Positions 18,801 to 25,052 of a DNA stretch of 64,000 nucleotides are shown in pieces (position 1 is the first letter of the stretch; each line of letters begins with the position of its first letter). Source of the stretch: Forficula auricularia (lineage: Eukaryota > Arthropoda > Insecta > Dermaptera > Forficulidae); the NCBI GenBank assembly GCA_024734495.1, contig JALMQS010000153.1:5543294-5607293 (forward strand), given 5' to 3'. A program made the translations under genes and the position numbers. The notes below the pieces were generated by a model. It did not search any database, was not told where the DNA came from, and saw nothing but the letters and a program-made list of their open reading frames with translations.

Positions 18801-21405
18801 CGCTGATGGCTTATGTATAATAATTAGATGCTGTTTTGAGGTACTTACATACGTAAGTCCTTTGAACCAGATGTGGTGTTCAAATGAGGACAATGAATTT
18901 TATTGTGGGTGAATAATGAGATGTATTGTCTTGTTTACGTAGATGTTTTATTTTCAAATCACGAGACGGTTTCGGCGGAGACTCTCCACCATCATCAGTC
19001 TAAAATTAGTAGTAGTTTGCTTTGCGCTTAGCACGCGTTTTGCCGACTCCCAACAGAAAAGTGCCGGACCACTTCATTCGCCAATACAATAATATATCCC
19101 CATGAATTCAAGAACTCTCTCCCAGCCTCCATCTTTCCCAGCACTTATAACCTTCAAAACCCGAGTGCATAGACACCTACGTCTACACCCTCTCACTTAA
19201 TCAACTTTCCCTTCTCTTCGGTAATGCAAGGGTCTTTCGAGATCCAAAGGGGCTGCATCTTTACTGGTGCGCCCCTTCTTGCATTCGAATGCATTAAAAA
19301 AAATGAGTAGACAATGAAGTTAAATTAAAATAAAAAAAAATGCAAGCTTCGTAACGAAGATACATATATTATTGGTTGGTTTACAATTATTAATTTTAGT
19401 TAAGGTAAAAATTTCTTGGTATAATCTAAATATAAACAAAGTGAACTCTTTCCAAACCTTATACAAAGAAATTTTTACCTTAACTAAAATTAATAATTGT
19501 AAACCAACCAATAACATATGTATGTTCGTTACGAAGCTTGCATTTTTCGTATTTACTTTTAGACTGATGCTGGTGGAGAGTCTCCGCCGAAACCGTCTCG
19601 TGATTTGAAAATAAAAACATCTAAACAAGACAATACATCTCATTATTCAACAAGAATAAAATTCCTTGTCTTTATTTGAACACCACATCTGGTTCAAAGG
19701 GCTTACATACCTCAAAACAGCATCTAATTATTAAATGAAATTATTTAAAAATGATAAAATTAAATACATTTCATTCTGTTAAAAAGTTGCAAAGTTTTCT
19801 CTATAAAAATAATTAAGACTAAAAAGTAAAAAAATAAATTATATTTAAAAAAGAACAAAAAACATGCATCTAAAAAGTACAAAATAATGTAATGCTTAAT
19901 CAAAAAGCGTGGGGCACTTTGTCGAAATTAATTAAAAGTTTCTGCGCCCCACATTTTTTGATTAAGTATTACATTATTTTTTTGTACTTTTTAGAATCAT
20001 GTTTTTTAGTTTTTACTTTACCATACAGGGTATGGTCAAGTATTGTAATCGTGCATGAAAAAGTGTTTTTTCCTTCTTTTTTTCGAAATATCCCAAAAAG
20101 GGCTGAAACTATTTTGATTAAAAAAATTGAGCGAAACCATGGCATTTCGGTCTACAAAAAAGCTCTAATAAGTGAACATCGAAAAAATTATATTTTTCGA
20201 GATAATAATTGTTTTGTCAAAATGTCTGTTAGTTAGTTAGTTAGTCTGTGCGTTACCAAATTTTTGTGGACGAGCTAACTCAAAAACTATTTTGAATATC
20301 GAAACCAAATTTCACACGTAGTTTTGGTCCATTGAGATTAAGAGCTGATTAGATTTTGGTGCGACCCAAAATTAAGGGGGTGGAGGGGGGTTAAAAATTA
20401 AAAATCTAGGCCCTTTGAGCAAACTGAACCAAATTTTCTATACATAATCAGTGGACCCCCAAAAGTCTAAAAATGCAAAAACTAACCGCCCAAAATGGGG
20501 GGGGGGGTCAAAAAATGAAAACCTTGGCCATTTATCAAACTCAACCAAATATGTATACATAATCAGTGGACCCCCAGAAGTCTAAAAATGCAAAAACTAA
20601 CCGCCCAAAATGGGGGGGGGGGGGGCGTAGGGTCAAAAAATGAAAATCTTGGCCATTTACCAAACTCAACCAAATATGTATACATAATCAGTGGACCCCT
20701 AGAAGTATAAAAATGCAAAAACTAACCGCCCAAAATGGGGGGGGGGGCGTAGGGTCAAAAAATGAAAATCTTGGCCATTTACCAAACTCAACCAAATTTT
20801 GTATACATAATCAGTGGGACACCAGAAGTATAAAAATGTAAAAACTAACCCCCACTACATGATTATAAATAATTTTAGGGGCCAGGTTGTATGGTAAAGT
20901 CAAGTGGATGGCCACATCAGAACACGTCAGCTTATTTTAAAATATAATTTATTTAATAATGAGCCATGATAGATAGTAAAGAAATGCAATGACATTAATG
21001 CTTTTAATCTGTTCTTTTTCCCAGATTGCAAATTTGGTGTCGAACGCGATGCAATCGGATAACGACCTTCGCGTGCCGAAGCCTGAGGAGCAGCAGCAGC
21101 TGCTTCGGCACTCGCCCTCGTCCTCCAGCTCGTCCTCGTGTTCTCTGGAGAGCGATAACACGGTGTTTGGGGACGCGTGGGGCGTGCAGCTGGAGCTGGC
21201 CTCGATGCACTGCCCCGTTTGCAGTTTGTCCCTCGACTCTCGGGCGGCTCTTGAGGAGGGCTGCGGGCTGACCCTCTTCCAATGCGGCCACTCGTACCAC
21301 ACCCTCTGCTTCAGCAGAGCCAGCCGATCCGTCGTCCTCAACAAGAGCAACAACCCCTCTAGTCATTCGTGCCCGCTTTGTTTTCAAACTGCAACCAGAG
21401 ATTAA
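724..21405 (+). CDS. HPS5: HPS5 homologue (BLOC-2 subunit), 5' partial, six exons
   Basis: HPS5 (pink in Drosophila) is a subunit of BLOC-2, which directs cargo to lysosome-related organelles such as pigment granules. Exons 724-834, 5208-5447, 5934-7628, 16046-16230, 17166-17280 and 21025-21405 join in consistent phases into about 908 codons ending in TAA. Family matches include LVFGATSGGIYLF and GSISQ...GFATVKGTVVIVE in the N-terminal beta-propeller, then VQLDCCKDFLLISTLTRSY, RDGEFGGCF and YCARPGGRLWEVDFDG. The first exon opens after a splice acceptor in mid-domain, so roughly 30-45 N-terminal residues lie upstream of the window. The protein would be shorter than human HPS5 (about 1,130 residues). 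The last exon carries a RING-H2-like cysteine/histidine pattern. A further exon hidden in the gap or in the 8.4-kb intron is possible, although phases do not require one. Confidence 0.93.
878..1401. mobile_element. pogo/Tigger-like TIR element (non-autonomous)
   Basis: Inverted termini CAGTGATACCTTGAGATAC (left) and its counterpart CAGTGGTACCTTGAGATAC (right, reverse strand) are flanked by TA on both sides (876-877 and 1402-1403). At 524 bp with no transposase frame it is a MITE of Tc1/mariner superfamily type. It sits in an HPS5 intron. Confidence 0.8.
1548..2117. mobile_element. foldback element with hammerhead motif
   Basis: Arms at about 1548-1682 and 1984-2117 are near-identical reverse complements; both contain the ATTCTGAGGTATATGAGTCA stretch. 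The right arm is preceded directly by a hammerhead core at 1948-1980. There is no coding sequence. Confidence 0.75.
1941..1990 (+). ncRNA. hammerhead ribozyme candidate
   Basis: CUGAUGA lies at 1948-1954, then stem II with ACAAG pairing CUUGU, then GAAAC at 1973-1977 and GUC at 1978-1980 as the cleavage triplet. All core positions match the hammerhead consensus. Stem III is minimal, as in retroelement hammerheads. Confidence 0.68.
2277..2650. mobile_element. family E hammerhead foldback element
   Basis: Outer arms contain AATGGAAGGTAGTCCAAGGA (left) and its inverse (right, near 2625-2645). Inner arms each carry a hammerhead-like core in opposite directions: degenerate at 2381-2409 on the - strand (part of stem II deleted) and intact at 2530-2562 on the + strand. 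Confidence 0.75.
2522..2572 (+). ncRNA. hammerhead ribozyme candidate (family E)
   Basis: CUGAAGA at 2530-2536, stem II with GGAGG pairing CCUCC, GAAAC at 2555-2559, then GUU as a possible NUH triplet. The core has A in place of the usual U at its fifth position (CUGAAGA), shared by all family E copies, so activity is uncertain. Confidence 0.55.
2750..3120. mobile_element. family A hammerhead foldback element
   Basis: The two ends carry AAGGAGACGATAAAAGAGTG and its inverse. Hammerhead cores point inward: - strand 2821-2866 and a decayed + strand copy at 3020-3050 (AGGGC/GUCUUC mismatched stem, GAAAU). This is the same family as 12460-13065 and 25371-25695. Confidence 0.75.
2821..2866 (-). 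ncRNA. hammerhead ribozyme candidate (family A)
   Basis: On the - strand CUGAUGA (2850-2856) is followed by stem II GAGGGC/GUCCUC and GAAAC (2829-2833). One stem II pair has decayed to G-U, and the stem III region reads CUAUAU. Confidence 0.55.
3190..3740. mobile_element. family C hammerhead foldback element
   Basis: Arms at about 3195-3300 and 3640-3735 are inverse copies; both contain AAACATATATTTG and the AAAATATATTTTTAC end. The left arm has a - strand hammerhead; the right arm is truncated at the cleavage side. The module GGTGTTGGTTCTAGGTGAAAC occurs in diverged inverse form immediately after (3740-3770). Confidence 0.72.
3275..3322 (-). ncRNA. hammerhead ribozyme candidate (family C)
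   Basis: On the - strand CUGAUGA (3305-3311), stem II GGG/CCC around CUCAUAA, GAAA (3287-3290), then UAUAUA and UC followed by GAG. CUC just before the core can pair with the GAG after the cleavage site to form stem I. Confidence 0.65.
4030..4310. mobile_element. solo LTR inserted in a hammerhead element
   Basis: The 281-bp unit begins TGTTATAATA and ends CACAACA, and is flanked by AGGG on both sides (4026-4029 and 4311-4314), a 4-bp target duplication. It splits the family A hammerhead stem II: CTGATGAAGAGGG lies before it and AGGGCAAAGC...GAAAC after it. The TG...CA ends and duplication indicate a solo LTR; the clade is unknown. Confidence 0.72.
4399..5057. mobile_element. LTR retrotransposon remnant (LTR-leader-LTR)
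   Basis: Two related GC-rich LTRs begin TGTAGCGGCCCG (4399-4612, internally deleted, and 4737-5057) and end CTAACA. Right after the first LTR comes CTGGTGACCCCGAGGTGATT, a typical primer-binding/leader start of insect LTR elements. A purine-rich tract (AAGAAACAAAGGG) precedes the second LTR. The gag-pol interior is gone. The flanks share ATAGTCTC on both sides (4391-4398, 5058-5065), longer than the usual 4-6 bp. The same LTR recurs as a solo LTR at 23872-24213. Confidence 0.72.
5208..5447 (+). CDS. HPS5: HPS5 exon
   Basis: Acceptor TTTCAG ends at 5207 and donor GTAAAT starts at 5448. The exon is 80 codons in phase 0, beginning DGSISQLTISPDEKLIGFAT and including WSSSNNELYIGDDTGRVSVL, a WD-like blade matching HPS5. 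Confidence 0.92.
5560..5780 (-). repeat. decayed family D hammerhead-like repeat
   Basis: The reverse strand of 5660-5722 reads ACUGAAGA, a spacer, GCUGAAAC and UGUUUUCUAUAAUUGAGAG, matching the family D arrangement at 8331-8545 with substitutions in the core. The rest of the intron up to 5933 shows nothing recognisable. Confidence 0.5.
5934..7628 (+). CDS. HPS5: HPS5 main exon
   Basis: This 565-codon exon lies between TTTTTCTAG (ending 5933) and donor GTAAAA (7629), phase 0 at both ends. It holds the end of the propeller (LISTLTRSYICN, RDGEFGGCFL, YCARPGGRLWEVDFDGSV), a lower-complexity Ser/Thr stretch around residues 275-295 of the exon, and a helical C-terminal solenoid. The end has a CxC-x-Cys cluster (SCQCNYPL) that, with ECRNRCLGC in the next exon, may bind zinc. 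The internal Met at 5943 is not the start because homology runs through the splice site. Confidence 0.94.
7994..8034 (-). ncRNA. hammerhead ribozyme candidate (family C)
   Basis: On the - strand: CUGAUGA (8020-8026), stem II GGG/CCC, GAAA (8004-8007), UAUA, UC and GAAUUC. The core is intact. Confidence 0.6.
8331..8382 (-). ncRNA. hammerhead ribozyme candidate (family D)
   Basis: On the - strand: CUGAUGA (8366-8372), stem II closed by GGC/GCC with a long AU-rich loop, GAAAC and GUU. It is the mirror copy of 8490-8545. Confidence 0.55.
8490..8545 (+). ncRNA. hammerhead ribozyme candidate (family D)
   Basis: CUGAUGA (8500-8506), GGC...GCC stem II, GAAAC (8528-8532), GUU, then UUCUAUAAUUGGGAG. 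It faces the - strand copy at 8331-8382 across about 110 bp. Confidence 0.55.
8681..8728 (+). ncRNA. hammerhead-like motif (family B/C)
   Basis: CUGAAGA (8689-8695), stem II GGGUU/AGCCC, GAAA (8710-8713), then an AU run. The cleavage triplet here would be AUU. Confidence 0.45.
9698..9745 (-). ncRNA. hammerhead ribozyme candidate (family B)
   Basis: On the - strand: CUGAAGA (9730-9736), stem II GGGUcagucACCC, GAAA (9712-9715), AU run, AUC and GAG. UCUC upstream can pair with GAGA after the cleavage site. Confidence 0.52.
10086..10134 (+). ncRNA. hammerhead ribozyme candidate (family B)
   Basis: CUGAAGA (10095-10101), stem II GGGU/ACCC, GAAA (10116-10119), UAUAUAU, GUC and GAGAUU. UCUC before the core pairs with GAGA after GUC as stem I. 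Confidence 0.55.
10735..11010. repeat. family J fragment and AT-rich hairpin
   Basis: 10745-10795 on the - strand is a decayed hammerhead (CUGAUAA, good stem II GAAGGU/ACCUUC, GUAA). 10795-10845 carries the GGTGTTGG module. 10850-11010 is a separate palindrome whose arms read AACGGGTTATAGTGGTGTTT and its inverse. Confidence 0.6.
11270..11400. repeat. family I palindrome
   Basis: Arms contain TCCGATGGAATGGATTATTT (left) and a diverged inverse copy (right). The same arms occur at 47455-47750, where they enclose a tRNA-like cassette. Confidence 0.6.
11594..11665 (+). repeat. truncated tRNA-like cassette
   Basis: The stretch GTAGCCAAATGGCCCGGATT resembles a pol III A box, followed by GCTGTTACTGGCACTCAGG. 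It matches the complete cassette at 47580-47690 but is cut before the B box. Confidence 0.5.
12030..12078 (+). ncRNA. hammerhead ribozyme candidate (family K)
   Basis: CUGAUGA (12037-12043), stem II GUGGAG/CUCCGC, GAAAC (12062-12066), CGUC, then UCGUGAUUUG. The core is intact. Confidence 0.6.
12107..12327 (-). mobile_element. tRNA-derived SINE with 12-bp duplication
   Basis: The insert is flanked by AAACAAGACAAT at 12095-12106 and 12328-12339. On the - strand it has a tRNA-like head with a B box (GAGTTCGAGTCCC) and an RTE-like tail ending in GAT microsatellite repeats (ATC repeats on +). The tail phrase CCACTGCTGAATATAGGCCT is common in insect SINE/RTE elements. Confidence 0.8.
12716..12765 (-). 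ncRNA. hammerhead ribozyme candidate (family A, intact)
   Basis: On the - strand: CUGAUGA (12750-12756), perfect stem II GAGGGC-AAA-GCCCUC, GAAAC (12729-12733), UAUA, GUC and UCGUUAUAA. The neighbour at 12521-12570 has an extra base before GAAA and a substitution. Confidence 0.72.
12948..13000 (+). ncRNA. hammerhead ribozyme candidate (family A, intact)
   Basis: CUGAUGA (12958-12964), perfect 6-bp stem II GAGGGC/GCCCUC with an AAA loop, GAAAC, UAUA, GUC, UCGUUAUAA. It is the best-preserved copy together with 12716-12765 and 25429-25476. Confidence 0.72.
13380..13719 (-). mobile_element. tRNA-derived SINE, full length
   Basis: Read on the - strand it starts GAGCCTCCGTGGTGTAATGG, with a tRNA-like A box (GTGGTGTAATGG) and B box (GGTTCGATTCCC), continues with a 260-bp body and ends in a poly-A (poly-T at 13381-13401 on +). 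The 3' half recurs at 31222-31398. The protein frame across it is not a gene. Confidence 0.85.
13720..14036. other. HPS5 intron, no recognised feature
   Basis: I see nothing classifiable here; composition is ordinary intronic. Confidence 0.5.
14051..14105 (+). ncRNA. hammerhead ribozyme candidate (family D)
   Basis: CUGAUGA (14059-14065), GGC/GCC stem II, GAAAC (14087-14091), GUU. It lies at the 5' end of the insertion. Confidence 0.58.
14051..14163 (+). mobile_element. minimal family D hammerhead insertion, 14-bp duplication
   Basis: This 113-bp insert is flanked by ATATTGTAGGACAT at 14037-14050 and 14164-14177. It starts CTTAGGAACTGATGATGG and ends CATTACTTAATT, that is one half of the family D palindrome. 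It is the cleanest single-unit insertion of a hammerhead-bearing sequence in the window. Confidence 0.8.
14179..14278. other. assembly gap (100 N)
   Basis: One hundred undetermined bases of placeholder length; the true size is unknown. It immediately follows the 3' target duplication of the 14051 element, and a T run follows it. Confidence 0.99.
14575..14645 (-). repeat. tRNA-like sequence (SINE head or tRNA pseudogene)
   Basis: On the - strand TGGTCTAGTGGTTAGAGC resembles an A box and GGTTCGATTCTAGG a B box, spaced as in a tRNA. The acceptor stem does not pair, so it is not called as a functional tRNA. Confidence 0.55.
15292..15348 (-). ncRNA. hammerhead ribozyme candidate (family E)
   Basis: On the - strand: CUGAAGA (15334-15340), stem II GGAGA/UCUCC, GAAAC, GUC and GGAAAUUG. 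Its mirror copy at 15485-15535 has GAAA mutated to AGGA and should be inactive. Confidence 0.52.
16046..16230 (+). CDS. HPS5: HPS5 exon
   Basis: Acceptor TTTTCTAG ends at 16045; donor GTAATT at 16231. It encodes AECRNRCLGCQRYFSEN and then a solenoid segment (WSQIGIALVRHLGPKDALQLL). It leaves two bases that join the first base of the next exon to give Lys. Confidence 0.9.
16260..16400 (+). repeat. short degenerate repeats of GGCACTAAAAAT type
   Basis: Variants of TAGGCACTAAAAAT occur several times in 140 bp of the intron. No coding or structural role is visible. Confidence 0.5.
16658..16834. mobile_element. short family C element with 13-bp duplication
   Basis: The 177-bp insert is flanked by TGTTAAAATTACA at 16645-16657 and 16835-16847. 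It starts with the GGTGTTGGTTCTAGGTGAAAC module and retains only the 3' part of the hammerhead (GGGCUAACCCCGAAAUAUAUC). The left arm is internally deleted. Confidence 0.78.
17166..17280 (+). CDS. HPS5: HPS5 exon
   Basis: Acceptor TTTTTCCAG ends at 17165; donor GTCAGT at 17281. It encodes FFQSLLFVALVETKETGLRD and continues helical to LFSNQ, phase 0 at its end. Confidence 0.9.
17445..18175. mobile_element. family L TIR element
   Basis: Ends resemble TTAAAGTAGTTGTTTC and its inverse (GAAACAACTAACTTAA). A short frame at 17652-17753 (MTDKIHYKGRFIKQKVLNKR) recurs, frameshifted, in the copies at 27741-28790 and 58690-59240, and may be the start of a transposase. The superfamily is not assigned. Confidence 0.6.
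18400..18780. other. AT-rich HPS5 intron with a G-run
   Basis: A poly-G-rich tract (18411-18427) is followed by AT-rich sequence. Nothing else is recognised. Confidence 0.5.
18785..19740. mobile_element. family K hammerhead foldback element
   Basis: Arms at 18785-19010 and 19555-19740 both carry GAACCAGATGTGGTGTTCAA and a family K hammerhead core, in opposite directions. An inner palindrome (19345-19550) has arms containing ATTATTGGTTGGTTTACAAT. Confidence 0.75.
18958..19006 (-). ncRNA. hammerhead ribozyme candidate (family K)
   Basis: On the - strand: CUGAUGA (18992-18998), stem II GGUGGAG/CUCCGCC, GAAAC, CGUC and UCGUGAUUUG. The partner at 19558-19605 reads CUGAUGC, breaking a core base. 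Confidence 0.62.
19890..20000. repeat. small palindrome
   Basis: AATGTAATGCTTAATCAAAA and its inverse lie about 60 bp apart. Confidence 0.5.
20015..20932 (+). mobile_element. family F repeat
   Basis: It starts ACTTTACCATACAGGG and ends ACACGTCAGCTTA. The body has runs of G next to ACTAACCGCCCAAAATGG units repeated three times and a GTTAGTTAGTTAGTCTG tract. Other copies: 42349-43034, 61990-62658 and (inverted) 63409-64000. Class unknown; no stable target duplication seen. Confidence 0.65.
21025..21405 (+). CDS. HPS5: HPS5 terminal exon with RING-H2-like finger
   Basis: Acceptor TTCCCAG ends at 21024; TAA stop at 21403-21405. It encodes 126 residues: a short helical start, a Ser-rich linker, then CPVC (21211), CGHSYHTLC (21283) and CPLC (21370). 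That spacing, C-x2-C...C-x-H-x2-H-x2-C...C-x2-C, is a RING-H2 arrangement. The exon is much more GC-rich than its surroundings, as expected for coding sequence. Confidence 0.88.
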   Translation: MANLVSNAMQSDNDLRVPKPEEQQQLLRHSPSSSSSSSCSLESDNTVFGDAWGVQLELASMHCPVCSLSLDSRAALEEGCGLTLFQCGHSYHTLCFSRASRSVVLNKSNNPSSHSCPLCFQTATRD

Positions 21406-21700
21406 CAACACCGAGAAAGAAGAATTCACTTCAGTGCCTTACCACTTCATCTACCTTAAAATAAGCTGTTCCAATTGCAATAAGGTTTTTAAAATTAGAC
21501 GAATCGTTCATGGACAAAGGCTCTAGCTAATAAGCTGTAATTTGGCTCAAAAGTTTGTTCATAAAGAGTTCTCTGCTTGATGCAAATAAACATATATACA
21601 TATACAGTATAACGAATATAAACCTTCAACATCAGTCTTTTTTAATAAGAAAGGTTTCATCTTTATTTGTCATTGTTTCTACTACCTGATTGGATATAAT
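21406..21700. other. HPS5 3' flank
   Basis: This likely holds the 3' UTR. No clear AATAAA is seen close to the stop; fragments of family J (GCAAATAAACATATA) begin near 21570. Confidence 0.4.
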
Positions 21701-21701
21701 A

Positions 21702-22655
21702 CACTACGGTGCAAAAAATCGAGCCACCAATAAAAACTTTATTAAATAAGAAATTATTTTTAAAATTGCTACAAATAACCATATAATTTGTTCAATTAAC
21801 TCTTAAACTAATATATTCAATAAATATAGGTGATAATTTTTGAATTTTATAAATAAAAATAAGTAAAATTAACCTAAAACCTCTCTGATATGCAATGTAA
21901 AAATATTTCAACTAATATCTATGATGTCCTTTAAAGTTAAATTCATTTAATAATATTATATACTGGGTTGATTTTTGAAATATTTCCATCTTTTTTCAAA
22001 AAAACACACCCAAAAAGATACTTAAATCTTTGTTTTCACTGTAAAATCCATGGGTCCGTCACTGAAAACTTTTTTCAGTTTAGTAGGAATTTTCACTATT
22101 CCCTTTGAGTTGAAGGGAGTGAAAAATCTATAGCTATAATACTTATATATGTTGCATGTCAGAGAGAGATTTGTCTTAAGGGTTTGGCTACTGGCCCGGC
22201 AAGCTTAGTTAGCGCTTGGGTTCGATTCCTAAGGGGACGAACCTCTCTGATATGCAATGTAAAAATATTTCAACTAATATCTATGATGTCCTTTAAAGTT
22301 AAATTCATTTAAGTAAAATTAAATTAAAAGATACAATTACAAATTATCCTACTTTCTCAATAACACTTTAAATTTAAATAAAGTTTTAATAAAAGATCAA
22401 ATTCCATTTGAAATATCAATAAATTGAATAATTTTGAATTAAGCATCATTGATAGAAAGATAAAATATACAAAATGGATATTTCTGAAGTTCAAGCAGTT
22501 CAAATTGTGTGCCTAATTAATCAAGGGCTAAGTGGCAAGTACACTTTCAATTAAACCGTTTTTCAGTAAATGTATGGTTACTTGTAAAAAAATTAAAAAT
22601 GAATTACTATTTAATAAAGTTTTTATTGTTGGCTCGATTTTTTTGCACCGTAGTG
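21702..22655. mobile_element. Tc1-like TIR element with nested tRNA-like insert
   Basis: Termini CACTACGGTGCAAAAAATCG (left) and the inverse (right) are flanked by TA. Near the right end a 26-residue frame (22474-22554, MDISEVQAVQIVCLINQGLS) resembles the first helix of a Tc1 transposase. A 73-bp direct repeat (21878-21950 and 22240-22312) brackets an insert with a tRNA-like segment at 22175-22240. Confidence 0.72.
22175..22240 (+). repeat. tRNA-like cassette
   Basis: TTGGCTACTGGCCCGGCAAG and GGGTTCGATTCCTAAGGGG are A-box- and B-box-like. Short inverted repeats TGCATGTCAGAGAGAG and CTCTCTGATATGCA flank it, as at 47580 and 52330. Confidence 0.5.
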
Positions 22656-22659
22656 TAGA

Positions 22660-23014
22660 TAAATTCGTGTTCTTGTTATAGTAAGCTCGACACATAATCA
22701 TAGTCAATCGTTTCTTATGTAACCAGCTTGCCATAACAACAAAAATAATTTATACCCATGAGAAATAACAGATGAAATATTTCTAATTAAAAAGACTGAT
22801 GATGAAAGGCAAATCTTCGAAACTATTTTCTAACAAATAAATTATATTTATACATACTAGTATTATTGATATTCGTTATATACCTATATAGAAAAAAAAT
22901 TTAATGATTGTTTAATGTATATAAAGAAAATATTTTTTTTAATTTTTAATTCTAATTGATAAAGGGAGAATTTTTCTGAAACGTTTCTAAATTGATCTAT
23001 AAAAGATTTGTATT

Positions 23015-23059
<45 letters not shown>

Positions 23060-23150
23060 TATGTTTATTTGCCTCAAGCAGAGAGCAACCTCATTGATTT
23101 CTCTCTACGAATCAACAACTTTGCTACTCTCGGCAAAATAAAATCTTTAC
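22660..23150. repeat. family J hammerhead repeat and (AT)n microsatellite
   Basis: Family J segments occur at 22780-22860 and 23060-23150 (TGCCTCAAGCAGAGAGCAAC, GCTACTCTCGGCAAAATAAA). An AT microsatellite runs at about 23020-23056. Confidence 0.65.
22789..22842 (+). ncRNA. hammerhead ribozyme candidate (family J)
   Basis: CUGAUGA (22796-22802), stem II GAAAG/UCUUC with mismatch, GAAAC, UAUU, UUC and UAACAAAUAAAU. The core is intact but stem II is weak; 28148-28190 is a relative with a shortened stem II. Confidence 0.5.
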
Positions 23151-23780
23151 AATCAAAAGTTAATATTGATAATAAATTCCGCTTTGTGAGAAGGCTTTAG
23201 CTAAATTGTTCGTAGACCAAAAGTGGCAAATCAACAAAATTTGTTGAGAGCCTACCAAGTCTTGGAAAAGGAGAATTTTTCTTCCATTTTTTAATTTAAT
23301 CTTTCTTGATCTTCGACTACCCACTTAATTGTCAGTAATTGCTTCACTTATAACCCAGGTCACTAAAGAAATGTAATTAATGATTGTAAAATTTACACGT
23401 TTATTTGCAATTATCTAGAGCTGCATATCATTTTCGGCAAAAGGGGATATGTTACAAAAATCAAATTTTACACAAGAGATTTATTTACTTTAATCGCGGT
23501 GTTCATAAATTATTAAAGAAAACATTTCATTTAATTGATATTATATAGCTAGTTATAATCCAAGTATAAATCATGAGTTTTGTTACTGCTAGAGCCACCC
23601 CTACAAAATTCCGAAAAATTCTCACATATTCATCCCCCTTTTAACACATTTTACTGAAATTACTGGGAAAATTGAATACATAATATTATGATCACAATTA
23701 TTTTTATTTTTTTTGGCTTTTCGGCCCTTCTAGCCATCAGCCAATTTACGATAATATATTAAATTATGTCATCTATGCAG
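23150..23780. other. intergenic, no recognised feature
   Basis: AT-rich sequence without frames or clear repeats. Confidence 0.45.
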
Positions 23781-23871
23781 GGATCAGATTTTTAATAATT
23801 AGATGCTGCTTTGAGGTATGTAAGTCCTTTGAACCAGATGTGGTGTTCAAATGAAGACAAGTGTTAGGGCG

Positions 23872-24213
23872 CTCGTGAATGCTGAGTGCTATGTGGTGCG
23901 TGTCCGCTCCCCCCACCAAGTCGATGGGGTCCCAACAATCTAGTGTGTGCTGGGGCGTGTTGCTGCCCTAGTGGAAAGCCGGGATGGGCGCCGTCCGCTT
24001 AATTAGCGGGGGAGGGGCTGCTAGTTGGCGGTTGGCCCCTCCTTCCATTCGGTCCGATGCGATCGATGATTCGATGCTCAGCCGAGATCGAGTTGCTCCA
24101 CTTATAGCATGACTGATATATTATCAGTCATGCAAAAGTGTCGCACAATCTGACTGAGTCATCTAGCGGCCGTGTCTAAAGGCTCGTCGCCAAAGCAACA
24201 GCGGGCCGCTACA
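23872..24213 (-). mobile_element. solo LTR with 5-bp duplication
   Basis: Ends TGTTAGGGCG and GCCGCTACA with ACAAG on both sides (23867-23871, 24214-24218). On the - strand it matches the LTRs of 4399-5057 from start to end. Confidence 0.82.
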
Positions 24214-24277
24214 ACAAGGAATTTTATTCTGGTTGAATGAGATGTGTTGTCTTGTTTAGATGTTTTTATTTTCAAAT

Positions 24278-24324
24278 CACTAGACGGTTTCGGCGGAGAC
24301 TCTCCGCCATCATCAGTCTAAAAG
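24278..24324 (-). ncRNA. hammerhead ribozyme candidate (family K)
   Basis: On the - strand: CUGAUGA (24310-24316), perfect stem II GGCGGAG/CUCCGCC with a 3-nt loop, GAAAC (24287-24291), CGUC. Confidence 0.65.
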
Positions 24325-24587
24325 TGGACAATGAAGTTAAATTAAAATAAAATAAATACGAAAAATGCAAGCTTGGTAACGAACATACATATGTTATTGG
24401 TTGGTTTACAATTATTAATTTTAGTTAAGGTAAAAATCTTTTTGTATAATCTAAATACAAACAAAGTGAACGTGAACTTTGTTTATATATTTAGATTATA
24501 GAAAAGGATTTTTACCTTAACTAAAATTAATTGAGTTGATGAGGCAGTCCAAAAAAGAAGATCATTTATACTATCTTTTTATTCATA

Positions 24588-24630
24588 AACCGACGTTTCG
24601 GAGGCTGTTCCCTCCTTCTTCAGAGTTTCG
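24588..24630 (-). ncRNA. hammerhead ribozyme candidate (family E)
   Basis: On the - strand: CUGAAGA (24617-24623), stem II GGAGG/CCUCC, GAAAC, GUC and GGUUU. Mirror copy at 24758-24798 begins AUGAAGA. Confidence 0.52.
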
Positions 24631-25002
24631 AAAAGTCAGTGAAGGAAATCCAATGCGACATTCCCCTCTGTCTCCTCTTTCAGTGGCAGTAAAAATAATA
24701 TATTGGATTTCATTCTAAGCAGAATTATAATGTTATTTCCTTCACTGACTTTTCAAAACCATGAAGAAGGAGGGAATAGCCTCCGAAACGTCGGTTTATG
24801 AATGGAAAGATAGTATAAATTATCTTCTTTTTTTGGACTGCCTCATCAATATCCACTCAATTTCACTTATCAGTCCGTCTCCAAAAATTACTCCAATTTT
24901 ACTAAAATTAATAATTGTAAGCCAACCAATGACATATGTATGTTCGTTGCCAAGCTTGCATTTTTCGTATTTATTTTATTTTAATTTAACTTCATTGTCT
25001 AC

Positions 25003-25052
25003 TTTTAGACTGATGATGGTAGAGAGTCTCCGCCGAAACCGTCTCGTGATTT
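25003..25052 (+). ncRNA. hammerhead ribozyme candidate (family K)
   Basis: CUGAUGA (25010-25016), stem II GGUAGAG/CUCCGCC with one mismatch, GAAAC (25035-25039), CGUC, UCGUGAUUUG. Confidence 0.6.

Noticed and set aside
21004..21429. Antisense frames over the last HPS5 exon
   Set aside because: They are shadows of GC-rich coding sequence; only the + frame has the ordered Cys/His pattern and joins the upstream exons in phase.
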